From Paracoccaceae bacterium (lineage in GTDB: Bacteria; Pseudomonadota; Alphaproteobacteria; Rhodobacterales; Rhodobacteraceae): DNA of 64,000 bases. How positions within the stretch are numbered: the stretch's first letter is position 1; the number at the start of each line of letters is the position of its first letter. The stretch spans positions 62,001 through 126,000 of the forward strand of contig JAJEBQ010000043.1 of assembly GCA_022822495.1 (NCBI GenBank), in the 5' to 3' direction. Of this stretch, positions 48,715-58,943 are shown in pieces. The position numbers were made by a program, and so were the translations under genes. A model generated the notes under the pieces. That model did no database searches and was not told the origin of the DNA. It worked only from the letters and a program-made list of their open reading frames with translations.

Positions 48715-50517
48715 ATGACTTTAATCCCAGAAATAGAGCAAATAACCGAAGAAATTACCGATAGAAGCGGTGCGTTTAGGTCTTCTTACCTTGCCAAAAT
48801 TGATAGGATGGTTGAGAACAAACCAAACCGGGTGCACCTTTCGTGCGGTAATCAAGCCCATGCCTACGCGGCCATGGGAGAGTCAAAAGCCGCTTTGGCA
48901 GAGGGATGTACCGCAAATCTGGGTATCATTACGTCCTATAACGATATGCTTTCTGCCCACCAACCATTTGGTGAATTCCCAAAGATAATCAAACAGGCCG
49001 CCCATGGGGTTGGAGCAACCGCCCAGGTAGCTGGGGGTGTTCCTGCCATGTGTGATGGCGTAACCCAGGGACAACCGGGTATGGAATTATCTCTTTTTTC
49101 AAGGGATGTAATTGCTCTATCGACAGCTGTTGCTTTATCACACAATACTTTTGATGCCGTGGCATATTTGGGGGTCTGCGATAAAATTGTCCCTGGATTG
49201 GTAATTGCAGCAGCAACATTCGGGCATTTACCTGGTATCTTTATTCCAGCAGGCCCCATGACATCAGGGCTTTCAAACGATGAGAAAGCGATTAACCGAC
49301 AAAAATATTCTAAGGGCGAAATATCCCGTGAGGACCTTCTTAAATCAGAAATGAAGGCTTATCACGGACCAGGTACCTGTACATTTTATGGTACAGCAAA
49401 TTCCAATCAGATGTTGATGGAATTTATGGGATTGCATTTACCAGGATCTTCTTTTGTCAATCCCGGAACACCATTGCGTAAGGCCCTGACGGAAGAAGGG
49501 ATAAAAAGGGTCTTGTCTCTGACATCTCTTGGTAATGAATTTACACCCGTCGGCCACATACTGAATGAAAAAGCATTCGTTAACGGTATTGTTGGATTGA
49601 TGGCTACTGGGGGATCAACCAATCTGGTTATCCATCTGATAGCCATGGCCAAGGCGGCTGGAATTATAATTGAAAATGAGGACTTTGATAAAATTTCAGA
49701 ACTGGTTCCCTTGATGGCCAGAGTTTACCCCAATGGTTTGGCAGATGTAAATCATTTTCAGGCTGCGGGCGGATTGAGTTTTATTATTGGGGAATTACTT
49801 GAAGCTGGTTTGCTCCATGATGACGTTAAAACAGTCAATGGCAGCAATTTGAGCAGTTATGTGACAGAACCCCTTTTGAAAGATGGCCAAATCAGTTGGA
49901 AAAAAGGTATTAAGTGCTCGCTGAACGAAAAAGTCCTGACGTCGACCAAACAACCATTCAGTAAGACTGGCGGGTTAAAATACCTCAAGGGCAATCTTGG
50001 CGAAGGAATAATGAAAATTTCTGCAGTCGATTCCAAATACCACCTGATTGAAGCACCAGCCTTGGTTTTTTCCAATCAGGATGACGTCAAGCAAGCTTTC
50101 AAGGAAGGTTTGCTTACTGAAGATGCTATAATCGTTGTAAGATTTCAGGGGCCAAAATCAAATGGGATGCCTGAGTTGCATTCTCTAACACCAATCTTAT
50201 CTGTCCTTTTGGGGCGGGGACAAAAAATTGCCTTGCTTACCGATGGCAGGATGTCAGGTGCGTCTGGCAAGGTTCCATCCGTCATTCATACATCTCCTGA
50301 AGCTCTCGATAATGGCCCGATAGGAAAAATTAAGGGTGGTGATGTGATCCGTCTGGATGCAGTCACAGGGACCATGGATGTTCTCACTGAAGGATTCTCA
50401 GAAAGACCAAACCCCGAAATCAAACCTCCTCAAAGTGAGGGATTAGGGCGTGAATTATTCGCAGGTTTCCGAGAAAATACAAGCACGGCCTCAACCGGTG
50501 CTTCCTTTATTGTTTAG
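48715..50517 (+). CDS. edd: Phosphogluconate dehydratase
   Basis: 600 residues, IlvD/Edd family. Characteristic blocks are GIITSYNDMLSAHQPFGEFP, YLGVCDKIVPGLVIAAATFG, MATGGSTNLVIHLIAMAKAAG and LTDGRMSGASGKVPSVIH, including the cysteines for the 4Fe-4S cluster. It dehydrates 6-phosphogluconate to KDPG in the Entner-Doudoroff pathway. eda follows ten bases later. zwf and pgl, often beside them, are not in the window. Confidence 0.95.
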   Translation: MTLIPEIEQITEEITDRSGAFRSSYLAKIDRMVENKPNRVHLSCGNQAHAYAAMGESKAALAEGCTANLGIITSYNDMLSAHQPFGEFPKIIKQAAHGVGATAQVAGGVPAMCDGVTQGQPGMELSLFSRDVIALSTAVALSHNTFDAVAYLGVCDKIVPGLVIAAATFGHLPGIFIPAGPMTSGLSNDEKAINRQKYSKGEISREDLLKSEMKAYHGPGTCTFYGTANSNQMLMEFMGLHLPGSSFVNPGTPLRKALTEEGIKRVLSLTSLGNEFTPVGHILNEKAFVNGIVGLMATGGSTNLVIHLIAMAKAAGIIIENEDFDKISELVPLMARVYPNGLADVNHFQAAGGLSFIIGELLEAGLLHDDVKTVNGSNLSSYVTEPLLKDGQISWKKGIKCSLNEKVLTSTKQPFSKTGGLKYLKGNLGEGIMKISAVDSKYHLIEAPALVFSNQDDVKQAFKEGLLTEDAIIVVRFQGPKSNGMPELHSLTPILSVLLGRGQKIALLTDGRMSGASGKVPSVIHTSPEALDNGPIGKIKGGDVIRLDAVTGTMDVLTEGFSERPNPEIKPPQSEGLGRELFAGFRENTSTASTGASFIV

Positions 50518-50526
50518 GGCGTAGTT

Positions 50527-51177
50527 ATGACAGCAAAACTGAACAACAGCACCCAAATGGCAAACTTGGTTAACAACACAAAAATTATACCGATTATCCA
50601 AATTAATAATACGAGGCATTCAGTGCCTTTGGCGGAAACTTTGATGGATGAAGGTTTTAACGTAATTGAGGTCGTATTAAGAACACCCAATGCCCTGGAA
50701 GCCGTTCAAGAGATCACACAAAATACACCCTGTATAGTTGGTGCTGGAAGTATCGTTTCCATTGATGATGCCCTCAAGGCCAAGGAAGCAGGTGCATCTT
50801 TTGGCGTTTCTCCCGGTTCAACTCCTGAGTTGATAGATGCCTGCATTGAATTGAATTTGCCTTACCTTCCAGGTGCTGTTACAGCATCTGAAATGATGAA
50901 ACTTGCTACCCAAGGAATAGCTCTGATGAAGTTTTTTCCTGCCGAACCTGCGGGGGGCATACCATATCTTAATTCCATTATGGGTCCCCTACCCCAATTG
51001 AGGTTTTGTCCAACCGGTGGGGTCAATGAAAAGAATTTTATCCATTATCTAAACCTTGATAATGTAGCTTGTGTTGGAGGTTCCTGGATTGCTCCTACAA
51101 ATTTAATTGATACTGAAAATTGGGATGAGATTTCGGCTAGAGTGAAAAAAAGTAAAGCACTGCTCGCGGAAAATTAA
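50527..51177 (+). CDS. eda: 2-keto-3-deoxy-6-phosphogluconate aldolase
   Basis: 216 residues, TIM-barrel class I aldolase. FNVIEVVLRTPNALEAV carries the catalytic glutamate and GIALMKFFPAEPAGG the Schiff-base lysine. GPLPQLRFCPTGGVNEKNF is typical. It cleaves KDPG to pyruvate and glyceraldehyde-3-phosphate, completing the pathway with edd. The start is ATG at 50527. Confidence 0.95.
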   Translation: MTAKLNNSTQMANLVNNTKIIPIIQINNTRHSVPLAETLMDEGFNVIEVVLRTPNALEAVQEITQNTPCIVGAGSIVSIDDALKAKEAGASFGVSPGSTPELIDACIELNLPYLPGAVTASEMMKLATQGIALMKFFPAEPAGGIPYLNSIMGPLPQLRFCPTGGVNEKNFIHYLNLDNVACVGGSWIAPTNLIDTENWDEISARVKKSKALLAEN

Positions 51178-51466
51178 GCTTTAGATTGATGTCACAAGCG
51201 GGCATTTCACTTTTATGTGTCTTTGCTTTATTTAAAAAATCCCCTTTGTAGATGTATGCTAGGGACTCTTGAGTTTTGATTTTTGGATACCTTACCGACC
51301 TCCAATAATTTATTTCTTTCCCTGGTAAGGAATAGTGGCTGATGCTTGTTTCATCATATGGTTCGTTTTTTGGATTTAACTTGGGAGACTTTCATGACTT
51401 TAGAGTTTCCCATGCTGGATTATTTCTGAATAAGGGAAATTAAATTGTTAGTTTTATGACGTTATT

Positions 51467-52930
51467 ATGCGCTTTTTGAAACGCAGTTTGTTAGGGCTGT
51501 TTTTGCTCGGCACCAGTTTAGGATTACTTGCCGTTGCAGGTGATATGCTCTACACTTCAATTCAGGAGCGATTGTCAAAATCTCAACCTGATCGGCCACA
51601 ACGTGAAAGGGCGTATGCAGCTACCGTGCTTGTGGCTGAGCGAACTGACATTCAACCGACCATCAGTACCTTTGGTGAAATTGTCAGCACCCATACGTTG
51701 GAGGTAAGGGCACCAATAGGAGGTACGATTGTCGACCTGTCTTCCAGTTTTGTTGAAGGTGGAAAGGTTGCCAAAGGTGATCAGATCCTGGAAATTGATC
51801 CCTCTGATGCTCAAACAGCTTTGGATTTGACCATCGCAGACATGAATGATGCCATGGTAGCTTTATCTGATGCACAAAGGTCACTCGAACTTGCTAATAA
51901 TGATCTTGATAATGCTGAAATACAGGCAAACCTGAGACAAAGAGCATACGATCGAAATGTAACTCTACTTGATCGAGGAGTTGGAACAAGTACTGATCTT
52001 GATAATGCTGAAATTTCTCTCTCGACGGCACTCCAGGCAGTACTAACCAAAAAAAGGGGAGTTGCACAAGCTGAAACACGACTAGAGCAAGCCATGACGG
52101 CACTTGATCGTAGGCAGATAAGTGTTTCTGAAGCGGAACGCAAACTTTCCCAAACCAGATTATTTGCCGAATTTGATGGTATTTTCACTGACGTATCAGC
52201 TATTGAGGGTGGTTTGGTTACACCTAATGAACGCCTTGCTCGCCTCATTGATCCCGATGCACTTGAGGTTTCGTTCAGGGTATCGAACCTGCAATATTCT
52301 CATTTACTGGATGAAAATGGGTCATTGGTTGCTGCTGAGGTGGATATTGAACTTGCATTGGGAAACCAATCCTTGACAACCATAGGAACAATTATCAGAG
52401 AAAGTCCCGCGGTGGGTGAAGGTCAAACCGGACGTTTATTATTTGCACGAATTGCTGACAATGAAACAACTGTTCTAAGACCAGGTGATTTTGTGACGGT
52501 TTCTATACGCGAGCCAGAAATGCAAAATGTTTTTGTGTTACCGGCTACATCAGTTAATTCTGCTTCCGAAGTTCTTGCCGTCAATGATCAAGATCGACTT
52601 GAAGCCTTGCAAGTTAGAGTTCTAAGAACCCAAGGCGATGATATTATTGTCAGAAGTAGAAATCTTTTTGGTCGGAAAATAATAGCTGAAAGAACTCCCG
52701 TTTTGGGTGAGGGTATAAAAATACAGGCACGAATAGCATCGCAAGAAGGTGAAGATACTGTTTTTGAAGAACCATCCATGGTTGCTATTTCTGATAATGA
52801 AAGGGAAGCCCTTGTGCAAAGGGTGGAAGCAAATCAGTTTATACCTGCTGAGGTCAAACAAAGGATATTGAAGCAATTGCAAGAGGAAAAAGTTCCAAAA
52901 GACATGCTTGATAGGCTAAGGGGTGGATAA
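51467..52930 (+). CDS. RND efflux periplasmic adaptor (membrane fusion) protein
   Basis: 487 residues. One N-terminal hydrophobic anchor is followed by a lipoyl half (VRAPIGGTIVDLSSSFVEGG) and a long alpha-hairpin of coiled coil (about residues 120-235). The second lipoyl half (RLFAEFDGIFTDVSAIEGG) and beta-barrel regions come next. An extra acidic C-terminal helix carries AEVKQRILKQLQEE. It links the RND pump encoded next to an outer-membrane channel, which is not in the window. Its 3' end overlaps the pump gene by eight bases. Confidence 0.9.
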   Translation: MRFLKRSLLGLFLLGTSLGLLAVAGDMLYTSIQERLSKSQPDRPQRERAYAATVLVAERTDIQPTISTFGEIVSTHTLEVRAPIGGTIVDLSSSFVEGGKVAKGDQILEIDPSDAQTALDLTIADMNDAMVALSDAQRSLELANNDLDNAEIQANLRQRAYDRNVTLLDRGVGTSTDLDNAEISLSTALQAVLTKKRGVAQAETRLEQAMTALDRRQISVSEAERKLSQTRLFAEFDGIFTDVSAIEGGLVTPNERLARLIDPDALEVSFRVSNLQYSHLLDENGSLVAAEVDIELALGNQSLTTIGTIIRESPAVGEGQTGRLLFARIADNETTVLRPGDFVTVSIREPEMQNVFVLPATSVNSASEVLAVNDQDRLEALQVRVLRTQGDDIIVRSRNLFGRKIIAERTPVLGEGIKIQARIASQEGEDTVFEEPSMVAISDNEREALVQRVEANQFIPAEVKQRILKQLQEEKVPKDMLDRLRGG

Positions 52931-55900
52931 TATTTTGCCTCCTTCATACAAAGGACTGAAAGCATCAGTATTGATGTATTTTACCCGCCACAAGACCGCG
53001 GCTAACCTTCTCCTGCTTGTCATGATTTTCAGTGGGGTTGTAGCATTCCCGCAGATGCGAGCACAATTTTTTCCTGATGTGGTCTTTGACAGTGTCTCAG
53101 TCTCAGTGCAATGGAATTCTGCTGGGGCTGAAGACATTGATGCCTCCATTGTTCAGCGTATGATACCTGTTCTGCAGGAAGTTGAAGGAATTACAGGTAC
53201 CCTTGCAACTTCCATGGAAGGTCGAGCCAATATTGTCCTTGAGTTTGAACCAGATTGGGATATTGATCGAGCTGTAGACGAAATCGAAAGTGCCTTGGGT
53301 ACCGTTAATGATTTACCTGAAGATGTTGAAACACCAACTGTGGTACGCAGAAGTTGGCGAGACAGGGTCACCGATGTAATTATACATGGTCCTGTTTCAG
53401 TAGATCTTTTGAGTCGTTTGGCTGACGAATTTGTATTTAAGCTTTTTGAAGATGGCGTCTCAAAGGTAAATATCCGTGGAGTTGAAGCTCCACGAACAAT
53501 TGTAACTGTACCTGAAGCAGGTTTGGTAAGACATAATGTTACCTTATCTGAAATTGCATCCGCCATTGGTGAGGAGGCAAATACCAAACCGACGGGTGAA
53601 GTCGGAGGATCATCTCGTGTAAGAACAGGAATTGAGAAGCGAACCCCAGAGGAAATAACCCAGATATTTGTACGAACATATCCTGATGGGTCCAAATTGC
53701 TTGTCGGTGATTTGGCTAGGGTAACGATTGAAGGGGTAGATCGGAAGAGAGCATACTTTGTAGGGGATGAGCCGGCTGTTTCTATCAATGTAGAGCGTTC
53801 GGGTGACGGTGATGCAATTGAACTTCAGCAAAAAGTTGAAGCAATAGCTGAAGAGATCCGTTTATCCCTCCCTCAAGGAGTAGAAATAAATCTGATCCGT
53901 ACCAGAGCGGAAGCAATTACAAATCGCCTGAATCTGCTTTATAAAAATGGCTTGATTGGGCTTGGTCTGGTTGTGGTAGCACTATTTCTATTTCTGAATG
54001 CCCGAACCGCATTTTGGGTCGCAGCCGGAGTTCCAACAGCCATGTTTGCAGCCATTGCATTGATGTATGTTTTTGGTTTTACCCTAAACATGATTTCAAT
54101 GTTTGCACTAATAATTACCCTGGGATTGGTGGTTGACGATGCCATAGTTGTTGGGGAGCATGCAGACTTCAGATTCAGACGGCTGGGCGAATCACCACTG
54201 GAGGCAGCAGAAAATGCTGCAATCATTATGGCTGCCCCAGTATTTGCAGCCAGCGTTACGACGATTATTGCCTTCTTTGGAATAATCACGATTGGAGGTA
54301 GGTTTGGATCTCTACTAATAGATTTACCTTTTACCGTTATCGTGGTCTTGGCAGCCTCACTGCTTGAGTGCTTTCTAGTACTTCCCCATCATATGAAAAA
54401 TGCCCTTTCTCATTCACAGCAGAATAAATGGTACGACATGCCAAGCCGTTTTGTTGATAGAATTTTTCAATGGCTTCAAAGAACTGTGATAAGGCCCTTT
54501 ATTACTGCCGTTGTTTACGGTCGTTACGTGGTGATTGCCACAGCAGTTCTTATTTTGGCCTGGCAATTGACCCTTTTTCTAGATGGCAAGGTTAACTGGC
54601 GATTTTTCAATGCTCCTGAATTGGGTTCTGTCAGTGGTAATTTTGCCATGACACCAGGCGCAAGCAGATCTGATTCCACTGACATGATGAAAGAATTGCA
54701 AAGGGCTGCTGAAGCAGTGGGTAAAAAATTTGAAGATGAACATGGCCAAAACCCCATAACCTTTGCCATTGCTGAAGTTGGGGGATCAACTGGGCGAGGA
54801 TTATTCAGTGCGGACAGCAAAGACGGCGATCTTCTTGGATCGATAGCTATCGAATTGATTGATGCAGACCTCCGTCCCTATTCATCTTTTTCGTTTGTCG
54901 CCGAACTTCAGGATGAAGTTAGAAGGCATCCTTTATTGGAAACGTTGTCCTTTCGTGGTGGGCGCCGAGGACCAGGTGGTGATGCACTTGATGTCAAATT
55001 GTTTGGTAACAACATTTTTGTACTGAAGGACGCTGCGGAGAAATTAAAATCCGAGGTGAGTACATTTGCCATTGTTTCAGCAGTCGAAGATGATTTGGCT
55101 TATGACAAGGAGGAGTTGGTCCTAACCCTTACAGCTCAGGGTGAGGCTCTTGGATTTACCATTGATGGGTTGGCTAGAATATTGCGTGACCGCTTGAGTG
55201 GAATAACGGCAGCGACATTTCCAGTGGGAACCAGATCAGGAGAAATATTTGTTCAATTGCCGGATGATGAAATGACGGCTGATTATCTTGAAGGGACCAT
55301 GATCAGGTCACCTGATAATAATTATATTTTGTTGTCGGATATAGTTCGGATTAACAGCAACATAGGTTTTTCAACAATCCGCCGTGATAATGGTGTCAGA
55401 GTCGTTTCAGTCACCGGTGATATTTCTGAGGATGACCCGAATCAGGCTACGGAATTTGTACAAATTCTAAAGACTGAAATCCTGCCTCAGTTAGAGAGAG
55501 AATATGGCATTTCCTTTGTCCTTTCGGGCCTAGCCGAGCAAGAACAGGAATTCCTTAATGATGCCCGGCTTGGGTTTTCGCTTGTTATGCTGGGTATTTT
55601 CCTGACCCTCGTTTGGGTTTTATCAAGTTGGACAAAACCACTGATTGTTCTCATTACTATTCCTTTTGGTTTAGTCGGTGCCATTTGGGGACATTACCTG
55701 TGGAATATTCCCTTGTCTATGTTTTCTGTCATTGGCCTCGTTGGTATGAGTGGAATTATTATCAATGATTCGATTGTGTTAATATCTACTATAAATTTAT
55801 ATTCACGTACTCGCAGTATATTCAGTTCAATTGTTGATGCTACTTGTGATCGTTTCCGGCCTGTCATGCTCACCACCATGACCACAATTCTTGGGCTGTT

Positions 55901-56336
55901 GCCCCTTCTTTATGAGACATCCCAGCAAGCGAGTTTTCTTAAACCCACGGTAATCACCTTGACCTATGGTCTTGGTTTCGGTTTCTTTCTGGTCCTTCTT
56001 TTGATTCCAGCCTTACTTCAGGTTCACACAGATATGAGCCGCCTGTTTGTTGCCCTAAGGAGAAGTCTAACAACAGGCAGGCGTAATCAGGCCATTCGTA
56101 TTGGAGTAGGAATTTCGGTCATGATGGCGATCCTTCTCTTTGTTGCAACCATAGGAGTTACGATCGTTAATGGAAACACACCTTTATTGGCAATTATGCC
56201 AACTTTTCTGATAGAGCTGCTTTTTGTATCACCCCAACTTTTGGCGTATTTTATGTTCGTGATTGGTATGGCTTTGATTTGCCTAACCACCTTTCTCCTT
56301 GCCATGTATTTGAAGCGAAGATCTCAGCAAATCTAG
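52923..56336 (+). CDS. RND-family efflux transporter permease with C-terminal membrane extension
   Basis: 1137 residues, starting at GTG. The AcrB-like layout is clear: a first helix near 21-40, the periplasmic porter domain (VEGITGTLATSMEGRANI), a TM helix with GLVVDDAIVVGEH (the proton-relay acidic pair), a second porter domain, and a second membrane half with MSGIIINDSIVLI. It is about 80 residues longer than AcrB. The extra C-terminal part (about 1055-1137) contains two or three further hydrophobic helices (VMMAILLFVATIGVTIV, LAYFMFVIGMALICLTTFLL). The exported substrate is unknown. Confidence 0.9.
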   Translation: MDNILPPSYKGLKASVLMYFTRHKTAANLLLLVMIFSGVVAFPQMRAQFFPDVVFDSVSVSVQWNSAGAEDIDASIVQRMIPVLQEVEGITGTLATSMEGRANIVLEFEPDWDIDRAVDEIESALGTVNDLPEDVETPTVVRRSWRDRVTDVIIHGPVSVDLLSRLADEFVFKLFEDGVSKVNIRGVEAPRTIVTVPEAGLVRHNVTLSEIASAIGEEANTKPTGEVGGSSRVRTGIEKRTPEEITQIFVRTYPDGSKLLVGDLARVTIEGVDRKRAYFVGDEPAVSINVERSGDGDAIELQQKVEAIAEEIRLSLPQGVEINLIRTRAEAITNRLNLLYKNGLIGLGLVVVALFLFLNARTAFWVAAGVPTAMFAAIALMYVFGFTLNMISMFALIITLGLVVDDAIVVGEHADFRFRRLGESPLEAAENAAIIMAAPVFAASVTTIIAFFGIITIGGRFGSLLIDLPFTVIVVLAASLLECFLVLPHHMKNALSHSQQNKWYDMPSRFVDRIFQWLQRTVIRPFITAVVYGRYVVIATAVLILAWQLTLFLDGKVNWRFFNAPELGSVSGNFAMTPGASRSDSTDMMKELQRAAEAVGKKFEDEHGQNPITFAIAEVGGSTGRGLFSADSKDGDLLGSIAIELIDADLRPYSSFSFVAELQDEVRRHPLLETLSFRGGRRGPGGDALDVKLFGNNIFVLKDAAEKLKSEVSTFAIVSAVEDDLAYDKEELVLTLTAQGEALGFTIDGLARILRDRLSGITAATFPVGTRSGEIFVQLPDDEMTADYLEGTMIRSPDNNYILLSDIVRINSNIGFSTIRRDNGVRVVSVTGDISEDDPNQATEFVQILKTEILPQLEREYGISFVLSGLAEQEQEFLNDARLGFSLVMLGIFLTLVWVLSSWTKPLIVLITIPFGLVGAIWGHYLWNIPLSMFSVIGLVGMSGIIINDSIVLISTINLYSRTRSIFSSIVDATCDRFRPVMLTTMTTILGLLPLLYETSQQASFLKPTVITLTYGLGFGFFLVLLLIPALLQVHTDMSRLFVALRRSLTTGRRNQAIRIGVGISVMMAILLFVATIGVTIVNGNTPLLAIMPTFLIELLFVSPQLLAYFMFVIGMALICLTTFLLAMYLKRRSQQI

Positions 56337-56503
56337 ATGTTTTCTGTGAATCAATTTATTTGATTGCAGATTTATTGTTCCGTGATAAAACTTCGAGGTG
56401 TCAGGAATGTCTTCAAATGCTTCAATAAAGCTAACTCCCTGCGTACCTTCTGAAACACTTGTACAGTTAGGAGATCATTGCTTATTCGTTCCAGTTATCA
56501 TAT

Positions 56504-58069
56504 TTACCAGCGCCACATCAGCCCTGCCCCAGCACTCTTCTTTTCATCCTCGGCCACCGGGTCAGCCCAGACATCAACACTCATGTTTTCGGCATGCGGT
56601 GTATCCGGCTCTATTCGATAGCCCACACGTGCTTCATCCACGTCATCGGAGGTGCCACTCACCCCTCCATAGGACGATCCCACCATGCCTCCGCCCTGAC
56701 TGACACCACAGGCCACTTCGGAACGCCACCTTGTCTCTCCATTGGTTTCAATCGGTTCCGGATAGGTCTCCGGTCCAAGCAGGGCGTCCTCACCACTGAT
56801 GCCCTTCCCAAGATCAGACTCGAACGTGGCCGAAAACCCTTCCTTCGTGTCCGGTCGTGGGTCCCACGACACACCAAAGGTCACTCCCCAATCCCGGAAA
56901 GCACCCTCTTCATGCACCGCAAGGGTGCGCCCTTCAACGCTGAGCACAAGATGGCTGTCAGGATCACGCCAGGTCACCCCACCGTCAATCTCCAGACCGA
57001 AACCGGTTTCGGCATCCCCCCGTCATACCTTATCCCCACACCGGCATGGGGCGACACCAATCCCTTCAGAGCCAGGGTCTCCGGCCAGGTGTGGCATCCA
57101 CACCCAGACGCACCCGGGTGGTCGTCCCCACAACCGTGATCGCAACATCACTCGTCCGGGTGACCGCAACCGCGGCACGCCCCTCAGCACCAGGATGCGG
57201 TTGAATGCCGGCAACCGAGGTTCTGTGGCCCGCCGGTTGGGTGAAGGACACCGTCATCACATCCTCTTCATCACAGAGAATGCCGTAATGCCGAATACGC
57301 GGATCAAAGGCCGGACGAAGGGTCGGAACTTTCCCCTTCGGACGAGCCCGATCACTGTCCAGGACCACCTTGAGATCACGCAACAGGGGCCCAAGCACCG
57401 GATGGGGACTAAAGGCTGTGATCAATTGGTCAGCCCGATGACGGTCCGCATAGGTCAGACGGGCCCGCACATAATGCCCCACATCCGCAGCGGTGGGAAT
57501 GTACCGGGAAGACCTTGTGGTGGTGATGGGCCGCCACACACCGGGAGCAACCCATCTCTGCCACTCCACACGAGCAAGGGAAGCCGGCGACAACAGATCG
57601 GGATCCGTAACAACAATCTCCAGGGGCTCCCCCACACGAGGACGGTGGGGCACAACCCGGGCGTGTCCAGGCTCATCACGGTCGGCAACGTCTACGGTTA
57701 CAGCACGAACCTTGTTTTCGGTGCCGGTGGCCTGAAGAACCAGCTCGTAGCTGTTATCCCGGGCGTGTCCAGGGGCGTTTCAAAATCAGGCGGCGTGACA
57801 AACCGCACGGCCCCAGCCTCCACCTTGAAGTGACCCGCATCGGGCCCGGCCAGGCGCCACGCGTCATGGGAAAGGGTCAAGACCCGTGTGTACGCCCCTT
57901 CAATATGGACAATCGGTTGGGGGGATGTGCTGGCTTCCGTAGCCTTGAGTGAGGAAGCTGGCCCCACGGCAAGAACAAGGGCAAGGAGGGTTGGACAGAG
58001 AAAGAGACCGGCGGACACGCCCGCCTTCAGGCGCCCGGAATCGCTTGCGGGAGAACACTCTCCGCTCAT
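56504..58069 (-). pseudogene. Frameshifted surface protein: cadherin/Ig-like repeats with outer-membrane barrel end
   Basis: From an ATG at 58069 a signal peptide (GLFLCPTLLALVLAVGPASS) is followed by a cadherin-like segment (DAWRLAGPDAGHFKVEAGAV, then PDFETP). After a frameshift near 57765 the frame continues with DNSYELVLQATGTENKVRAV, then an Ig-like repeat (VEWQRWVAPGVWRPI, YIPTAADVGHYVRARLTYAD) and RHYGILCDEEDVMTVSF. Another shift follows near 57066. The last piece, 56504-57030, reads VTWRDPDSHLVLSVEGRTL and ends in GLMWRW, the aromatic C-terminus of an autotransporter-like barrel. The stretch is GC-rich relative to its neighbours. At least two frameshifts argue for a pseudogene, unless they are sequencing errors. 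Confidence 0.72.
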
Positions 58070-58235
58070 TCCGTGGGCACCATCGTCTGTTGTGCCTTGG
58101 CACCCCAGATCGCCAAGGACGGCAGAATCACGGGGATATCCCCTGTCGGCAAAAAGCCTTGTGCGGGGTGTGGAAAACGGGAACGTATGTGGGGCTGAAA
58201 CCCCCTTGTCAGTGGGAGATGAAGGCTGATATTGA

Positions 58236-58250
58236 GGGGGGGGGGGGGGG
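58236..58250. repeat. Homopolymer of 15 G
   Basis: Fifteen consecutive G on the plus strand (C on the coding strand of the surface-protein pseudogene), 167 bases upstream of its signal-peptide ATG. Read through from an upstream ATG it would encode a poly-proline run in frame with the signal peptide. It is a classic slipped-strand site and also a classic sequencing-error site. Confidence 0.9.
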
Positions 58251-58943
58251 TAGAGTAAACAAAAGAGAAACAACCTTCGCCGTCCCCAATATATCATTCA
58301 ATCGTTGCATGCACACTCCTGCTCAATCCTCATTCACAACAACGGTTGGCCAGGTCGCATCGCCTTGAACCTTCCGGGCGCCACAAGACCCAACAAAAAA
58401 ACACCCACATGATGAAATGGGGCAACCCACACAACATTTAACCATCAAACACGGACTGTCAACCAAAACTTTCAACCCGTGTAACTAGAGCGGCATCTCG
58501 TGAATGCAACCCCTTTGAAGGCGATTTTATGGTGCCGCAAAGCGGTATATTTAAATTGGTATTGACATCTGCATTGTCCTTTGCCGCGACCCATAGCCTA
58601 GTTGGAATCAACCGCGCGATGTAGCATCAGGTGCACTAACCTTAAGGGTTCTAGGCTTGTCCGATTTTCCATCTGATTGGCCTGGGCCGTTTGCTCTACC
58701 TGATGACAAGCACAGGCCCGGCCTCCTGGATAATGTATCGCTTGCTCAACAAAAGTTTGACCTAGCAGGAAGCACTTTCAGCAAATGGATACAGACAAAG
58801 CAAGGAAAGAATGATGATGCCGAATCTCTTTCGGAATGTTAGCGTCTTAATCATGTCAATGCCTTAATATTAAGGCCATTTACAGGATAATCGAATGGGG
58901 TTGTATTAAAGCTGGCAATACCCGACAACAGATTAAAAACTGA
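58251..58943. other. Spacer between the surface-protein remnant and the membrane hydroxylase gene
   Basis: About 690 bases. The only open frame of note is 58657-58842 (61 codons, plus strand, LSDFPSDWPGPFALPDDKH near the start), which I do not recognise and which lacks a good ribosome site. No RNA gene or clear terminator was found. The sequence may be further eroded mobile DNA. Confidence 0.45.

Noticed and set aside
56799..57833. 344-codon open frame on the plus strand
   Set aside because: It lies opposite the surface-protein pseudogene; the minus-strand frames contain signal peptide, Ig-like and barrel motifs while this one is Arg/Pro/His-rich noise.
58657..58842. 61-codon plus-strand frame as a gene
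   Set aside because: No ribosome site, no similarity I can recognise and surrounded by gene-free decayed sequence; kept only as a note in the spacer.
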